Source: DASVXQ01 sp046727955 (GTDB taxonomy: Bacteria > Actinomycetota > CALGFH01). From it: DNA of 41,840 nt. The DNA is taken from positions 1 through 41,840 of the forward strand of contig JBKPDO010000009.1 of the NCBI GenBank assembly GCA_046727955.1, read 5' to 3'. How positions within the stretch are numbered: position 1 is the stretch's first letter; each line of letters opens with the position of its first letter. The position numbers and the translations under genes are program-made. The notes beneath the pieces were generated by a model, which was given only the letters and a program-made list of their open reading frames with translations, was not told where the DNA came from and ran no database searches. Below are positions 6,899 to 14,959 of this stretch, piece after piece.

Positions 6899-7392
6899 TC
6901 AGCCGTGGTTGGAGCGGATAGCCCTAGCCTGGCTGCATGATGTTTAGCAGAGGAGGTGCGCGGCCCGGGCACTGCGCCGCAAGGTCACAGCCGCGCTATC
7001 CGAGGGAGTTGTGCCTCCGCCGGGGCGGGGAGGAGGTGCGGGCCAGGGCCAGGGCCAGAGCCAGCGACGGTCACGCCCACAGCCAGGCCTCTTTACGGGA
7101 TCGGCCACCCCTCGGACCGGGGCCTCGGTGCCCAGGCCAGCCCCCAGCTCTCCAGACGGTTCCAGCCAACACGCGACTAACACATCGCGGATCCGGCACG
7201 GTTCGGGAGCCGCGAAGGCACCGCAGGCCCTTCGACTGCTGGCGGCCGCAAGCGCCTCCAACCCGGCTGGCGGACCGGCGATCGCTGACGCAGGGGTTGA
7301 CCGCGGGGGTTGCCGGTGGCGCCGGCTCGTTCCAGACTGGCGCGGTGGGGCGCACCAGGGGCGATCGGTGAACCAAGGGGTGCGGGGTTGAC
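6899..7392. other. 494-base gap without a convincing gene
   Basis: The open frames here are short, overlap in several frames and have no recognisable motif or ribosome site. A GGGCCA hexamer repeats three times at about 7040-7060. Nothing else is supported. Confidence 0.55.
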
Positions 7393-9223
7393 GTGGTGAT
7401 CCGGACGCCTGACCAGCGGCTGCGGGTGTTCGTCAGCTCCACGCTTGGCGAGCTGGCCGAGGAGCGCCGCGCGGTGGAGCGGGCCATCGCGGCGCTGCGG
7501 CTGACGCCGGTGCTGTTCGAGGCGGGCGCGCGACCGCACCCACCCCGGGAGGTGTATCGGGCCTACCGCTGCCGCTGCCGCTGCCGGCCGACCCCGCCAC
7601 CGTGGGGGTCGCCGAGCTGGCCTCCTCGCCTCCGGTAGCCCTGTTCGTGGATCGGGCCCGCGCGGTCCGCCATGATTTCACCCTCAACGAACGCAACGCC
7701 GCCGCGGTGGTGGCGATCTGCCGGCGGCTGGAGGGCCTGCCGCTGGCGATCGAGCTGGCCGCCGCCCGCACCCGGCTGCTGGACCCCGACGCGCTGCTCG
7801 AGCGGCTGCCCAGGTCGCTGGACGCGCTGGGGACCGGCGCGGTGGACCTGCCCCCGCGGCAGCGGACCCTGCGGGCCACCGTCGAGTGGAGCGTTGGCCT
7901 GCTGGAGGCGGCCGAGCGGTCGCTGCTGGAGACCACGGCCATCTTCGTGGACGGCTGGACCATCGACGCGGCCGCCCAGGTCGCCGGCCTGGACGAGGAC
8001 CGGGCGCTGGACCTGACCGAAGCGCTGGCCCGTCACAGCCTCGTCGAGCTCGACAGCACCGGGCCGGGCCCGCGCTTGCGGATGCTGGAGGCCGTCCGCG
8101 CGTTCGTGGCCGAGCGGCTGGCGACCCGGCCCGACGCCGCCCAGATCCAGCGCCGCCACGCCGATTACTACCGGGCGCTGGCCGAGCAGGCCGACCGGCC
8201 GCTGCGGGGCCTCGGCGAGAAGCTGCGGGGCCTCGGCGAGAAGCTGCGGGGCCTCGGCTACAGCGAGTGGCTCGAGCGGCTACAGGCCGAGGGGGGCAAC
8301 CTGGCCGCCGCGGTGGAGTGGTACCTGGCCAACGACCGCGGGCCGCTGCCCCACCTGTTCCGGGTCCTGTGGCCCTTCTGGGAGCTGCGGGACCACCTGG
8401 GCGAGGCCCGCGCCTGGGTCCAGCAGCTGCTGCCCACCGCCGACTCCCTCGACCCCCACGCCCGCGCCGAGCTGCTGTGGACGGCGGCGGTGACCGCCGT
8501 CGAGGTGGGCGACGACCCCGCGGCGCTTTCGGCCAGCCAGCGCCTGGGATCGCTGCTGGACGGGATCGAGGACCCCTTCCTGCACGCGGTGTCCCGGCTG
8601 GCCATGGCGTGGACCTCGCCGGTTGTCGGCGATTTGGACGGCGCCCTACGGGGGGCGTTGGCCTCCCTGGGGGAGCTCCGCCGCCAGGACGAGCCGTACT
8701 GGACGGCTGTGGCCGTCCTCGCCCTTGGCTCCGTGGAGACGGCCGTTGGCCGCTACGACGACGCCCTCGGCCACCTGCGCGAGGCTCGCGACCTGGCGGC
8801 GCGGTTCGACAACGCCTGGCTGGCCGCCGGCTCCCGGGTGTACCTGGGTACCCTGGCCCTGGTGCGGGCCGGCCAGGGGAGGCCCGGGCGCTGCTGGACG
8901 AGGGGCTGGGCCTGAGCCTGGCGGCCCACAGCACTCGCAGCGTGACCCTGTGCCTGGCCGCGTTCGCTCGGCTGGTGTTCGTGGAGGGTGATCCCGAGCG
9001 GGCGGCGCTGGTGGCGGGGGCGGCCGAGGGCCTGCGGCGGCGGGTCGGCCTGCGGGCGTGGCCGATAACGCGGCAGGGGGAGGCCGAGCTGGTGGCCCAG
9101 GTCCGCCAGGCGCTGGGGGCGGACCGCTTCGAGGAGGTGTTGGCCGCCGGTGCCCGGCTCAACCAGCGGGAGGCGGTGGCCGCTATCCGCGACCGGCGCG
9201 GCGCCGGCGCCGCGGCGTCCTGA
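7393..9223 (+). pseudogene. DUF4062/NB-ARC/TPR-type regulator with deleted ATPase core and a frameshift
   Basis: The GTG frame at 7393 opens with a clear DUF4062 start (RLRVFVSSTLGELAEERRAV, then LFEAGARPHPPREVYRAY). At about 7560-7568 it switches to another frame, continuing PLPLPLPADPATVGVAELAS. In intact relatives that comes after the P-loop ATPase domain, so the whole nucleotide-binding core is missing. The C-terminal part is well preserved: RRLEGLPLAIELAAARTRLL, RQRTLRATVEWSVGLL and a helical-repeat region. A second break lies in the G-run at 8876-8879; adding one G restores EARALLDEGLGLSLAAH to the stop at 9223. The intact family comprises AfsR/SARP- or STAND-like signalling ATPases. 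With two frame breaks and no Walker motifs, it is very likely inactive. Confidence 0.82.
8202..8258 (+). repeat. 21-bp in-frame tandem repeat (2.7 copies)
   Basis: A 21-base unit encoding LRGLGEK is repeated at 8202, 8223 and (partial) 8244 within the regulator remnant. The copies are identical, pointing to a recent slippage event. Confidence 0.85.
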
Positions 9224-9306
9224 GCCGTGGCCGTGGCCGGCACGCGTGCAACGGTTGAGCGCCCGTGCTCGGGCGTCGCCAGTCTGAGCTCAGCGGCAGC
9301 GCAACC

Positions 9307-9320
9307 TAACAGCGTTGTAA
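9307..9320. promoter_or_regulatory. Degenerate cop-box-like site upstream of ctaG
   Basis: TAACA-GCGT-TGTAA. It has the same layout as the three better sites near the oxidase operon and regulator (14774, 14840, 16826), and its left half equals that of the 14774 site. It lies 87 bases before the chosen ctaG start. The right half deviates (TGTAA), so it is the weakest member. Confidence 0.35.
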
Positions 9321-9406
9321 CTAGGCGCGCTGACCGCGACCAGCCTAGACTCAGCCGGAGGCGCAAGCAGGATGTATCCGCGAGCGGAAGCTGGGGCGGC
9401 GGGGAA

Positions 9407-10237
9407 GTGACCAGCGTGCTCGGCGCGTGGACGTTCGACCCGACCGTGGTCGCGGCGCTGCTCGCCACCGGCGTGCTGTACCTGCGTGGCGTGCGGCGGG
9501 TACGGCGGCCCGACCGGAAGCTGGCAAACCGTGCCGCGTGCTTTCTGGGTGGGCTGGTCGTGCTCTGGGTTGCGCTGCAGTCGCCGATCGATGCCTATGC
9601 GGACACGTGGCTTTCCGTTCACATGGTCCAGCACCTGCTGCTCACCATGGTCGCCGCTCCTCTGCTGGTGCTCGGGGCGCCAGTCACGCTCGCCCTGCGG
9701 GCCTCCACGCCGGTGTTTCGGCGCCGCTGGCTGCTGCCGCTGCTGCGCAGCCGGCCGGTGCGGCTGCTCACCGCGCCGCCGGTGGCCTGGGCGCAGTTCG
9801 CGCTGGTGCTATGGGCGAGCCACTTCTCCCCGCTGTACGAGGCAGCCGTGCGCTCGGGCGGCGTCCACGCGCTCGAGCACCTGCTCTACGTCGCCTCCGC
9901 GGTAGTGTTCTGGTCGCCGGTCGTCGGCATCGACCCGAGCCCCAAGCGCCTCTCCCACCCGGCGCGGCTGCTGTACCTGTTCCTGGCTATGCCGCAGGCC
10001 AGCTTCCTCGGCCTGGCGATGTGGGGCACCAACCGGATCCTGTACCCGAGCTACCAGGCCGCGCTGGGGCCAGCGGCGCTCGACGACCAGCGCCTTGCTG
10101 GCACGATCATGGGCTCGGCCGGCATGCTGGTCATGGTCCCCGCCCTCGGGCTGGTCCTCCTCGACTGGCTGGCGCGGGAGGAGCGGGAGGCCGCCAGGAC
10201 CGACGCCCGCCTCGGCGTGGAAGTGAGACCCAGATGA
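9407..10237 (+). CDS. ctaG: Cytochrome c oxidase assembly protein CtaG (caa3_CtaG family)
   Basis: A 276-residue multispanning membrane protein needed, in characterised members of this family, for building the CuB centre of heme-copper oxidases. Motifs include VLGAWTFDPTVVAALL, HMVQHLLLTMVAAPLLVLGA, HFSPLYEAAV, HALEHLLYV and MPQASFLGLAMW. The His-rich helices are typical. GTG at 9407 is chosen because it follows GGCGGGGAA and matches the family's usual start; GTG at 9416 is an alternative. The frame further upstream (to 9227) is polar and unlike the family. It overlaps the next small gene by four bases (ATGA) and faces the cta operon, with only 16 bases between that small gene and ctaF. Confidence 0.92.
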   Translation: MTSVLGAWTFDPTVVAALLATGVLYLRGVRRVRRPDRKLANRAACFLGGLVVLWVALQSPIDAYADTWLSVHMVQHLLLTMVAAPLLVLGAPVTLALRASTPVFRRRWLLPLLRSRPVRLLTAPPVAWAQFALVLWASHFSPLYEAAVRSGGVHALEHLLYVASAVVFWSPVVGIDPSPKRLSHPARLLYLFLAMPQASFLGLAMWGTNRILYPSYQAALGPAALDDQRLAGTIMGSAGMLVMVPALGLVLLDWLAREEREAARTDARLGVEVRPR

Positions 10238-10413
10238 ACGATCGCTGCATGCGCTGCGGCAAGGTGGTGCCCTGGGGCCACTCGGTCTGCCGTGACTGCA
10301 ACCCCGCCGACCTGCCGAGCCCCAGCCCGACACAGCTCCATGCCACCGTGTTCCTCGCGGTTCTCGCGGTGATGGTGGTGCTCGTCGTGGTCCTGCTCGT
10401 GCGCGGCGGCTGA
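10234..10413 (+). CDS. 59-aa zinc-ribbon-like small membrane protein coupled to ctaG
   Basis: The ATG overlaps the ctaG stop (ATGA). The 59 residues begin MNDRCMRCGKVVPWGHSVCRDC: two CxxC knuckles (Cys5/8 and Cys19/22) able to hold one metal ion. A short Pro/Ser linker follows, then one hydrophobic helix (VFLAVLAVMVVLVVVLLV) to the end. With no signal peptide, the metal site should face the cytoplasm (inference). Coupling to a Cu-assembly factor suggests a role in oxidase maturation, but I know no characterised homologue. Its stop is 16 bases from the end of ctaF on the other strand. Confidence 0.75.
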   Translation: MNDRCMRCGKVVPWGHSVCRDCNPADLPSPSPTQLHATVFLAVLAVMVVLVVVLLVRGG

Positions 10414-10429
10414 GCGCGCCCTGGACGCC

Positions 10430-10876
10430 TCAGTGGTGCTCCTGGCGCTGGGCGAGTACCTCGAGGAACCAGCCGCCCGCCGCGGCCACCGCGAGCACAC
10501 CTCCGACGAGCAGTATCCAGTGGTTCGCGAGGACCCCGGCGACGATGCCGGCGCCGGCCAGCGAGAACACCAGCGGCCAGATGGTGGGGCGCACCTCTTC
10601 CATCTGGGGAGTGGTCGCGGGCACCTGGGCCTGCGCAGGCTCGGGCTCGGCCACGACCGGGGCCTGTCCGCCCGGCTCGGCTCTGGCAGCCTTCGGTGCG
10701 GCCCGGTCGGCCGCCCTGACCGCCCGCCGGGCGTACAGGCCCACGTAGGCGAAGCCAGCGCCGGCGACCAGCAGCAGCACCAGCCCCCTCCGTTCGTGGC
10801 TGGTCGTGCCGTAGACCAGCCCGGCGACGAGCAGGAAGCCGCCGAGCAGCAGGGCGATCCGTGCGTACATTCTCAC
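10430..10876 (-). CDS. ctaF: Cytochrome c oxidase subunit IV (actinobacterial CtaF type)
   Basis: A 148-residue protein with two N-terminal membrane helices (IALLLGGFLLVAGLVYG and LVLLLVAGAGFAYVGLYA), a charged Ala/Pro-rich loop, then EEVRPTIWPLVFSLAGAGIV and a last helix ending EVLAQRQEHH. The xxRPTxWP segment and layout match the actinobacterial subunit IV family (PF12270), an accessory subunit of the aa3 oxidase. GTG at 10876 has GAGGG 6 bases upstream; ATG at 10870 is two codons later. It is the last gene of the oxidase operon, 14 bases after ctaE. Confidence 0.88.
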   Translation of the reverse strand: MRMYARIALLLGGFLLVAGLVYGTTSHERRGLVLLLVAGAGFAYVGLYARRAVRAADRAAPKAARAEPGGQAPVVAEPEPAQAQVPATTPQMEEVRPTIWPLVFSLAGAGIVAGVLANHWILLVGGVLAVAAAGGWFLEVLAQRQEHH

Positions 10877-10890
10877 CTGGAGCCCTCCCG

Positions 10891-11496
10891 CTATCCGCCG
10901 GTGTTGGTCACGACGTAGAGGACGACATAGATGACCAACCCCAGGACGACTACGAAGTTCCAGAACACCGCGGCCGCCTGGACCGGCTGGTACCGGACCA
11001 GCGCGAGCCTCCCGGTCACGCTCTGCGCGACGACCAGCGCGAGCAGCACGACCCCGCCGGCCACGTGCGCCAGGCCGAGGCCGGTCATCAGGTAGAAGAG
11101 CGAGGCGAAGATGCCAGCGTGGAGGCCGAAGCCGACCTCGGAGTAGCTCACCAGGGTGAGCACCACCGAGGCGACGCCGGCGGCCAGCGTGAGCACCAGC
11201 CAGCGGCTGACCGTCTCCGGGAGCCCGCGCCTGCCCGCGCGGAGCGCGCCCTGCAGCAGCAGGCCCGAGAGGACCAGGCTGGCCACCGCGGCGGTGGGCA
11301 GCCCCAGCGGCGGCACCGGGGTGTTGTTCGGCGGCCAGACCTTCTGGTTCACGTAGGTGGTGACATAGGCGCCGAAGAAGGCAGCGAAGAACATCGATTC
11401 CGAGGCGACGAACAGCACCATGCCGAGGACCGAGCTCGAGGTGCTCGCGACCGCGCGCTCGTCACTCGATGAGACCGGGACGGCGGGGCTGCTCAT
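10891..11496 (-). CDS. ctaE: Cytochrome c oxidase subunit III
   Basis: 201 residues with five membrane helices, as usual for actinobacterial subunit III. Landmarks are GMVLFVASESMFFAAFFGAY (with the conserved Glu of helix I), HAGIFASLFYLMTGLGLAHV (the conserved helix with the buried His) and YQPVQAAAVFWNFVVVLGLV near the end. It stabilises subunit I and the proton-uptake path. Its ATG overlaps the ctaD stop by four bases, so the two are translationally coupled. Confidence 0.95.
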   Translation of the reverse strand: MSSPAVPVSSSDERAVASTSSSVLGMVLFVASESMFFAAFFGAYVTTYVNQKVWPPNNTPVPPLGLPTAAVASLVLSGLLLQGALRAGRRGLPETVSRWLVLTLAAGVASVVLTLVSYSEVGFGLHAGIFASLFYLMTGLGLAHVAGGVVLLALVVAQSVTGRLALVRYQPVQAAAVFWNFVVVLGLVIYVVLYVVTNTGG

Positions 11497-13136
11497 GCCG
11501 ACGCTCCTTCAGCTCGAGCCTGGGCCGCCACGCGCGCGTCGTACACGGGCCGGTTCGACCGCACCGGCGGCAGCCGGTCGAAGTTGTGGGCCGGCGGCGG
11601 TGAGGACGTCGCCCACTCCAGCGTGAAGCCGTCCCAGGGGTCGGCCGGCGCGCTGCGCGGCCTGCGCAGGGTGACGATTACGTTGACCAGGAAGACCAGC
11701 ATCGCCAAGGCGATCACGAAGGCGCCCAGGGTGGCCAGCGAGTTGAGGAAGGTCCAGCCGCGGTTGGGGGCGTAGTCGGCGATGCGCCGTGGCATGCCCC
11801 GCAGGCCGAGCAGGTGCATCGGGAAGAAGGTGAGGTTGAAGCCGATGAACTGCAGCCAGAAGTGCCACTGGCCTAAGCGGCGCGAGAGCATCCGTCCGCA
11901 GATCTTGGGGAACCAGTAGTAAATCCCGGCCATGATCCCGAACACCGTGCCGCCGAACAGCACGTAGTGGATGTGGGCGACGACCCAGTAGGTGTCGTGG
12001 ATGGCGAAGTCCATCGCCGGCGAGGCCATCCAGACGCCGTCGAGCCCGCCGATCAGGAACATCGCGACGAAGCCGAGCGCGAACAGCATGGGCGGCTCGA
12101 AGCGGAGCTTGCCCTTGCGCATGGTGGCGAGCCAGTTGAAGAACAGCACCCCGGTGGGGATGGAGATCAGCTCGGTCGTCACCGAGAAGAACGGCAGCTC
12201 GACCTGGCCGGTGACGAACATGTGGTGCGCCCACACGCTGAACGACAGCGCCGTGATCAGCAGGAACGACAGCACGACGCCGGTGTAGCCGAACAGCGGC
12301 CTGCCGGAGAACACCGGGATGATCTCGCTGACCATGCCCCAGGCGCCCAGGATCAGCATGTACACCTCGGGATGGCCGAAGAACCAGAACACGTGCTGCC
12401 ACAGCAGCACGTCACCGCCGCGGTTGGGGTTGAAGAAGGTGGTGCCCAGGCGCCGGTCGGCGAACAGCATCACCAGCCCGGCGGTGATCACCGGCGTGGC
12501 CAGCACCACCAGCAGCGAGGTAGCGAGTGTCGCCCAGGTGAAGATGGGTAGCCGCAGCATGGTCATGCCCGGGGCGCGCAGCCGCAGGATCGTGACGATG
12601 AAGTTGATCGCGCCCAGGATCGAGGCGACCCCCGCCAGCAGCAGCCCGGCGATCCAGAGGTCCTCGCCGGCGCCCTGCTGCACCGAGATCGGCACGTAGT
12701 TCGTCCAGCCCGAGGCCGCCGCCCCGCCCTTGGCGAAGAAGCCCGACAGGATCGTCAGCGCCGAGACCGGCAGCAGCCAGAACGACAGCGCGTTGACGCG
12801 CGGGAACGCCATGTCCAGGGCGCCGATCTGCAGCGGCACGAGGTAGTTCCCGAAGCCGGCCAGCACCGGGAAGATGACCAGGAAGATCATCAGCGTGCCG
12901 TGCAGGGTGAAGACCTGGTTGTAGGCGTGCACCGAGAGGAACTGCGTGCCTGGCCGCGCCAGCTCGGTGCGCATCAGCAGGGCCATCACCCCGGCTACCG
13001 CGAAGACCGCGAACGAGTTCCAGAAGTACAGGATCCCGATCTTCTTGTGGTCCGTGGTGGTGAGCCACGCCAGCAGCCGGGCGGCGGGTGAGGGCTCCGG
13101 GGCGAGCGCGGGCCGTTGGACCTCAGTGATCGCCAT
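11493..13136 (-). CDS. ctaD: Cytochrome c oxidase subunit I (aa3-type, A-family)
   Basis: 547 residues with the twelve-helix core of heme-copper oxidases. Heme a ligand His lies in FTLHGTLMIFLV. CuB His and the His-Tyr cross-link region are in GHPEVYML and VWAHHMFVTG. Heme a3 and second heme a ligands are in HDTYWVVAHIHYVLFGG. The Glu in HPEVY marks the A1-type proton path. The C-terminal 60 residues carry the Trp-rich DPWDGFTLEWATSSPPP segment. It is the catalytic subunit reducing oxygen to water while pumping protons. It lies 9 bases after ctaC and overlaps ctaE by four. Confidence 0.97.
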   Translation of the reverse strand: MAITEVQRPALAPEPSPAARLLAWLTTTDHKKIGILYFWNSFAVFAVAGVMALLMRTELARPGTQFLSVHAYNQVFTLHGTLMIFLVIFPVLAGFGNYLVPLQIGALDMAFPRVNALSFWLLPVSALTILSGFFAKGGAAASGWTNYVPISVQQGAGEDLWIAGLLLAGVASILGAINFIVTILRLRAPGMTMLRLPIFTWATLATSLLVVLATPVITAGLVMLFADRRLGTTFFNPNRGGDVLLWQHVFWFFGHPEVYMLILGAWGMVSEIIPVFSGRPLFGYTGVVLSFLLITALSFSVWAHHMFVTGQVELPFFSVTTELISIPTGVLFFNWLATMRKGKLRFEPPMLFALGFVAMFLIGGLDGVWMASPAMDFAIHDTYWVVAHIHYVLFGGTVFGIMAGIYYWFPKICGRMLSRRLGQWHFWLQFIGFNLTFFPMHLLGLRGMPRRIADYAPNRGWTFLNSLATLGAFVIALAMLVFLVNVIVTLRRPRSAPADPWDGFTLEWATSSPPPAHNFDRLPPVRSNRPVYDARVAAQARAEGASA

Positions 13137-13145
13137 GACGCCTCC

Positions 13146-14165
13146 CTAGCGGACGATCAGCGCGCCCGACATCGACGGACCATGGATGGTGCATTCGAAG
13201 TAGTACCTGCCGGGCCGCAACGGGGTGAGATGGAAGGTGGCCGTCGACGGCCCGGCCACCGGCGGGCTCAGGAAGTACTTGACCTTCAGCTTGTTCGTAT
13301 CGAAGACGCCGAAGGTGTGGTCGATGCCTGCGTCCTTGTTGATCACCGTGGCCGACCACGGCTGGCCGGGCTTCACCGCGATGCAACCGGTGTTCCAGGC
13401 GGTGTTCTGCGCCACCAGCTGGACCCCCCCGGCTGGGCTTGGAGCGCACGAGACGTTGAGCGCCGCCGCCTTCTCGCTCTGGACCCAGGCGACGTAGTCG
13501 GGCGGCGACACGACCTTGAGAACAAAGGTCATCTTCGAGTGCCACAGCCCGCAGAACTCGGCGCACTGGCCCGGGTAGGTCCCGAGCTTGGTCGGGGTGA
13601 AGTCGAAGTCGTTGGGGTGCCCGGGGATGGCGTTGCGCATGAACAGCAGCGCAGGCACGTAGAACTCGTGCATCACGTCGCGCGACTGCAGGTGGATGTG
13701 GACGGTCTGGCCGACCGGGACCTCCATGACGGCCGGCTTGACCAGCGTCTTGCCGCTGGTGACCAGGCCCTCGTTCACATAGGTGAGGGTCCACTCCCAC
13801 TGGAAGGCGTCGACGTTGATGACCACGCCAGGATTCTTGTCGCGGTGCTGCACGTAGCTGAGGGTCTGCTCCCCGAAGGGAAACAGCACCGCGACGATCA
13901 CGGTCGGGATCGCGAAGAAAACCGCGAGGACCCTGCCACTACCGGCGTCCTGAGGGGCCGTCTGGTCGTCGCGCCTGCGATAGCGGAAGACGCACCACAG
14001 CAGGAACGCCTCCACCCCGATGAACACCGGCGCGGCAAGGATGAAGATGCGCACGTACAGATCGTGGATGTCCTGGCCCTGCGTGCTGACGCCCTGCTGC
14101 GCGCAACCGGCGAGCAGCAGGGCACCAGCACCGAACGCGGCGGCGGCCCTGAAACGGCGGCCCAT
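13146..14165 (-). CDS. ctaC: Cytochrome c oxidase subunit II with extra C-terminal cupredoxin domain
   Basis: 339 residues. A lipoprotein signal ends LLLAGC21, followed by two membrane helices (about 40-62 and 80-98). The CuA domain has QWEWTL, VMHEFYVPALL and the CuA loop C201AEFC205GLWH209SKM212. Ordinary subunit II ends about 25 residues after this loop. Here about 100 more residues form a second cupredoxin-like domain: DHTFGVFD (His283), RPGRYYFECTIHGPSMSG with Cys325, His328 and Met332, which is a complete type-1 copper ligand set. No cytochrome c domain is fused. The added domain may pass electrons to or accept copper for CuA (inference). It starts five bases after the cupredoxin lipoprotein gene. 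Confidence 0.95.
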   Translation of the reverse strand: MGRRFRAAAAFGAGALLLAGCAQQGVSTQGQDIHDLYVRIFILAAPVFIGVEAFLLWCVFRYRRRDDQTAPQDAGSGRVLAVFFAIPTVIVAVLFPFGEQTLSYVQHRDKNPGVVINVDAFQWEWTLTYVNEGLVTSGKTLVKPAVMEVPVGQTVHIHLQSRDVMHEFYVPALLFMRNAIPGHPNDFDFTPTKLGTYPGQCAEFCGLWHSKMTFVLKVVSPPDYVAWVQSEKAAALNVSCAPSPAGGVQLVAQNTAWNTGCIAVKPGQPWSATVINKDAGIDHTFGVFDTNKLKVKYFLSPPVAGPSTATFHLTPLRPGRYYFECTIHGPSMSGALIVR

Positions 14166-14169
14166 ACCG

Positions 14170-14688
14170 TCAGGTCACCGTGAACTGGTGGATCATCCCG
14201 ATGGTAAGGTGCACCGGACCGCCCTCCGGCTTGCCCTCCGGCGTGCCCGTCTGCCAGCAGGCGATCGCGTAGGTGCCGGCTGGCAGCGAGAACACCTGGG
14301 CCTTGGTCGCGCCGGTGTTCACGTCGGCGATCTCGCCGAAGTGCAGCCAGTCGTCCTCGGACTTGTCGCCCTTCTTCTTGGCGTCGGCGATCATGTCCTG
14401 GGCGCTCTTCCCGGAGGACAGCCCGACCAGCACCATCTCGTGCGTGATCGGGAAGGTCTCGTGGTTGCTGAAGGTGAGCAGCAGGGGGCCCGACTTGATC
14501 GAGTCAGGCATGCCGCTGTACTTGAACTTCTGCACCGAGACGTTATAGGTCGTCAGCCCGGTATCAGAGCTGGACGACGCGGCGGGCGTGGTCGTGTGGC
14601 CCTTGGCACACCCGGTCAGCGCCAGCCCCAGCGCGAGCGTGCATCCCAGGACGACCGCTGTCCGTCCCACCCCGACCCTTCGGTTCAT
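14170..14688 (-). CDS. Cupredoxin-like lipoprotein, first gene of the oxidase operon
   Basis: 172 residues with a lipobox (LALTGC27), so tethered outside the membrane. The mature part has YNVSVQKFKYSG, PLLLTFSNHETFPITHEMVL and LPAGTYAIACWQ. Possible copper ligands are His83, Cys144, His160 and Met165. The C-to-H gap (15 residues) is longer than in plastocyanin-like proteins, so copper binding is likely but not certain. GAGGAGG lies just upstream of the ATG. The gene leads the ctaC-D-E-F operon. Two cop-box-like palindromes lie 86 and 152 bases upstream. It could supply electrons or copper to the oxidase. Confidence 0.85.
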   Translation of the reverse strand: MNRRVGVGRTAVVLGCTLALGLALTGCAKGHTTTPAASSSSDTGLTTYNVSVQKFKYSGMPDSIKSGPLLLTFSNHETFPITHEMVLVGLSSGKSAQDMIADAKKKGDKSEDDWLHFGEIADVNTGATKAQVFSLPAGTYAIACWQTGTPEGKPEGGPVHLTIGMIHQFTVT

Positions 14689-14773
14689 GACGACCTCCTC
14701 GCCTGATGAGGGAGCGCGAAAGCCAGTCCGTGCGGGGTCACGCTACGGCGCCATTTCGCCTAGATCAGCAAAG

Positions 14774-14787
14774 TAACAGCACTGTCA
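14774..14787. promoter_or_regulatory. Cop-box-like palindrome, operon-proximal
   Basis: TAACA-GCAC-TGTCA followed by T. It matches TGACA-N4-TGTCA at all but one base and lies 86 bases upstream of the cupredoxin lipoprotein start, where a regulator of this operon would bind. Confidence 0.6.
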
Positions 14788-14839
14788 TCCAGGCGTGTGC
14801 CACAGTCTCCGATTGAGCAGGGCGATGGCCACCCCCGCA

Positions 14840-14853
14840 TGACAGCTCTGTCA
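14840..14853. promoter_or_regulatory. Cop-box-like palindrome, perfect
   Basis: TGACA-GCTC-TGTCA; with the flanks it is a 16-base palindrome (ATGACA..TGTCAT, 14839-14854). It fits the CopR/PcoR/CusR cop-box pattern TGACA-N4-TNTNAT as I recall it. It sits in the 271-base space between the oxidase operon and the kinase gene, 66 bases from the 14774 site. Confidence 0.65.
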
Positions 14854-14959
14854 TGGTCAAGCAAGTCTGGATGATAGTGCGAGCGTAGGACCGCGCCCGC
14901 GAGCAGCCCGGCCGTCACCGTGGGGTCGAACGCGAACACCCAGGCGGTGAGCAGGGCGG

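Noticed and set aside
6937..7371. 144-residue plus-strand frame
   Set aside because: Low-complexity, no ribosome site, several overlapping frames of similar length and no recognisable motif.
7684..9468. 594-residue minus-strand open frame
   Set aside because: It is antisense to the DUF4062 regulator remnant, extremely Arg/Pro-rich and without motifs; high GC keeps stop codons away.
13116..14183. 355-residue plus-strand frame
   Set aside because: Antisense shadow of ctaC, rich in Asp/His/Arg with no motif.
14774..14853. The palindromes as transcription terminators
   Set aside because: Stems are only 5-6 bp, and the same sequence recurs upstream of the regulator where a terminator would make no sense.
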